This document shows, one piece after another, positions 58,801 to 59,083 of a DNA stretch of 59,083 bases. The notes below the pieces were generated by a model. The model searched no databases, was not told where the DNA came from, and worked only from the letters and a program-made list of their open reading frames with translations. The stretch is from Branchiostoma floridae (taxonomy: Eukaryota; Chordata; Leptocardii; Amphioxiformes; Branchiostomatidae): contig NC_049980.1 of assembly GCF_000003815.2 (NCBI RefSeq), positions 30,683,462 to 30,742,544 of the forward strand. Reading direction: 5' to 3'. The position numbers were made by a program, and so were the translations under genes. Each line of letters begins with the position of its first letter. Position 1 is the stretch's first letter.

Positions 58801-59083
58801 TTATCAAGTGACCTTAATTTGCCTTGTAGTTGACATCAACGCCCAGGATCACCACGGTAGGACGCCCCTGCACTGGGCGGTGAAGGAGGGCCATCCCGAG
58901 GCGGTGGAGCTCCTGCTCATTCTTTGCTAATTACTCCTAATTAATTTCTCTTACTAATTACGTTGCCCCGCCATCCCGAGGTGGTGAATCTCCTGCTGAT
59001 TCTTTACTAATTATTGCAAATTAATTCCTCTTACTAATCACGTTGTTTCCCCTGCTGTAGTTGACATCAACGCCCAGGATCAC
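43892..59083 (+). CDS. 5' part of an ankyrin-repeat gene with alternative first exons (TRPA-like?)
   Basis: Four candidate first exons (A 43892-44062, B 46321-46572, C 52830-53048, D 56023-56202), each starting with ATG and ending in phase 0 at a GT donor, can all join the common exon 56844-57000. Further exons are 58619-58663, 58830-~58927 and 59061 onward. The common exon encodes an ankyrin-like start (VAASGRLADF) and a full TPLHHAAGNNQLSIMQYIL helix pair. 58830 encodes VDINAQDHHGRTPLHWAVKE, another ankyrin repeat. Long N-terminal ankyrin arrays with variable N-termini are typical of TRPA channels, but no pore region lies in the window, so the family is a guess. An ankyrin scaffold protein is the alternative. 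Confidence 0.65.
44925..45135. mobile_element. tRNA-derived SINE-like repeat
   Basis: AACTTTTACCTCCCC, CACTCATTTTACCACC, GAGAAAAGTCGCGTGAAG, then AGGGTTCGAACTTGAGACC, the inverse of a pol III B box. Confidence 0.6.
45719..45992. mobile_element. Diverged MITE related to the 6614-6852 family
   Basis: CTCTTTCCAAGGAACGGCGA at the left and GCCGCCGCCCTAGTGGACAA at the right resemble the TIRs of the GC-rich family, but are degraded. Confidence 0.45.
46321..46572 (+). CDS. Candidate first exon B of the ankyrin gene
   Basis: 84 codons: acidic start, basic block (SAKKLKEWGRLRTF, RRPHRHKG), FTMVDLEG, acidic linker, end NDQLFK|gtaggt. A TATATA sits about 30 bp before the ATG. Confidence 0.6.
48179..48517. 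mobile_element. ACGTG-rich MITE (339 bp)
   Basis: Ends TTTAAGCTAAGGGCACAACC and GGTTTTGTCCTTAGCTTTA are inverted. Many ACGTG/CACGT words and CCGCCATACGTGCAA/TTGCACGTACGGCAGG subterminal pairs. Confidence 0.7.
48779..48826. repeat. (CA)n microsatellite
   Basis: Uninterrupted CA run; the ORFs over it are artefacts. Confidence 0.95.
49752..49850. repeat. (TG)n microsatellite, about 100 bp
   Basis: Nearly pure TG run with one TA interruption. Confidence 0.95.
50905..51127. mobile_element. tRNA-derived SINE
   Basis: Contains GGATTCGAACC (the exact inverse of a pol III B box) near 51028, a second GGATTGGAACCC, and the family block GTACGCATTTTTACACCTGG...GGAGGAAATCATGATAAGTG. Confidence 0.65.
51918..52075. 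mobile_element. Foldback MITE with TCCGTATGAGTT arms
   Basis: AAGTCACGCGATATTAAAGTCC/GTATGAGTT and its inverse AACTCATACGGACTTGATAT...GTGTGACT. The CATACGGA...TTGA word is shared with repeats at 42050 and 54330. Confidence 0.55.
52771..52778 (+). promoter_or_regulatory. TATA-like box before exon C
   Basis: TATTTAAA about 30 bp before a plausible start site near 52800 and 52 bp before the exon-C ATG. Confidence 0.35.
52830..53048 (+). CDS. Candidate first exon C of the ankyrin gene
   Basis: 73 codons: basic N-half (MSKAARLFRDKSK, GWWKPVKD, LRKRVGGKG), LAVIDLEF, acidic run, end DLGMFA|gttagt. Confidence 0.65.
54111..54378. mobile_element. MITE with GGTGGGTTCACATG termini
   Basis: Left AAGGTGGGTTCACATGTACG and right CGCACGTGTGAACCCGGCTT form ~35-bp inverted repeats. 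A half copy of the right end is at about 42050-42105. Confidence 0.7.
55488..55495 (+). promoter_or_regulatory. TATA box of exon D
   Basis: TATAAAAA followed 30 bp later by TTCAGTAC, an initiator-like start at about 55518. This supports an independent promoter for exon D. Confidence 0.6.
55540..56055 (+). repeat. Tandem repeats spanning the 5' UTR and coding start of exon D
   Basis: Two block types recur. CACAGATCGCTCTGAGCAAGTC-like at about 55553, 55711 and 55869. GGACGGTGTGCGTAAGTAAG-like at 55678 and 55840, with a third copy GGACAGCGTGCGTAAGT at 56034 inside the coding sequence of exon D. Period 160-190 bp. Confidence 0.7.
56023..56202 (+). CDS. First exon D of the ankyrin gene
   Basis: 60 codons: MPLWDSVRKFKPHIKPR, LTLVELG, end NLNVFS|gtttgt. 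It is nearest to the common exon and preceded by a TATA/initiator pair. Confidence 0.7.
56844..57000 (+). CDS. Common ankyrin exon
   Basis: Acceptor ttctcag, phase 0 in, donor gtaaga, phase 1 out. VAASGRLADFSQLCQ, then RDRTGGTPLHHAAGNNQLSI, an ankyrin repeat. Confidence 0.85.
57001..58618. other. Intron of the ankyrin gene
   Basis: AT-rich, nothing coding recognised. Confidence 0.6.
58619..58663 (+). CDS. Short 15-residue spacer exon
   Basis: 45 nt, acceptor ctctttag, donor gtgagt, phase 1 to 1. Encodes VCGVMTKPGDKQPA, a linker between ankyrin repeats. Confidence 0.65.
58830..59083 (+). CDS. Ankyrin exon and partial second copy in a tandem array
   Basis: 58830 begins VDINAQDHHGRTPLHWAVKEGHPEAV but reads into TAA (58928-58930) with no donor seen. 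After a ~75-bp diverged duplicate, the same start (TTGACATCAACGCCCAGG) recurs at 59061 after a ctgtag acceptor and meets the window end. Confidence 0.65.

Overview
The window reads as invertebrate-deuterostome nuclear DNA, most likely amphioxus (Branchiostoma, a cephalochordate). The grounds are short exons split by GT-AG introns, many short inverted-repeat transposons, tRNA-derived SINEs, microsatellites, and extracellular mosaic genes built from WSC, VWD, C8, TIL, MAM, discoidin, CUB, sushi and ZP modules. The species call is inference. Three 100-N assembly gaps (13291-13390, 15535-15634, 16484-16583) all fall inside one gene.

Layout. (1) 0.5-1.2 kb: a minus-strand SGNH-hydrolase-like ORF, probably part of a retroelement. 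(2) 2.3-8.7 kb, plus strand: a DEATH-domain caspase in about 12 exons that join in one frame (about 562 residues), with catalytic SHG and QACRG motifs and two DExD-G motifs in the large/small-subunit linker. (3) 9.9-24.8 kb, minus strand: a membrane-anchored mosaic protein (signal peptide, WSC, Ser/Thr linker, Cys-rich + WSC, VWD-C8-TIL, linker, ZP, TM), alpha-tectorin-like in its middle, with the gaps, a CR1-like LINE fragment and a 2.6-kb inverted-repeat element in its introns. (4) 25.7-38.0 kb, minus strand: a second mosaic protein (signal peptide, MAM, F5/8 C, CUB, sushi, CUB, linker, ZP, TM; about 1061 residues) whose linker-ZP-TM end is a close duplicate of gene 3, homologous introns included. 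(5) 38-43.9 kb: intergenic, full of small transposons (hAT-type MITE, internally deleted mariner, foldback elements, SINE). (6) 43.9-59.1 kb, plus strand: the 5' part of an ankyrin-repeat gene (possibly TRPA-type). Four mutually exclusive-looking first exons, each ending in phase 0 with a hydrophobic-Phe-x motif, can all splice to the same ankyrin exon. The gene runs off the window.

Working together: genes 3 and 4 are tandem products of exon shuffling with symmetrical phase-1 modules and one recently duplicated C-terminal ZP/TM cassette. They probably make secreted or shed, polymerising matrix or mucosal proteins. The caspase is an independent apoptosis or immune gene converging on gene 3. 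The strongest unexplained signals are an array of five hairpins with compensatory stem changes (18147-18557) inside the 2.6-kb element, and the alternative-first-exon cluster of the ankyrin gene.
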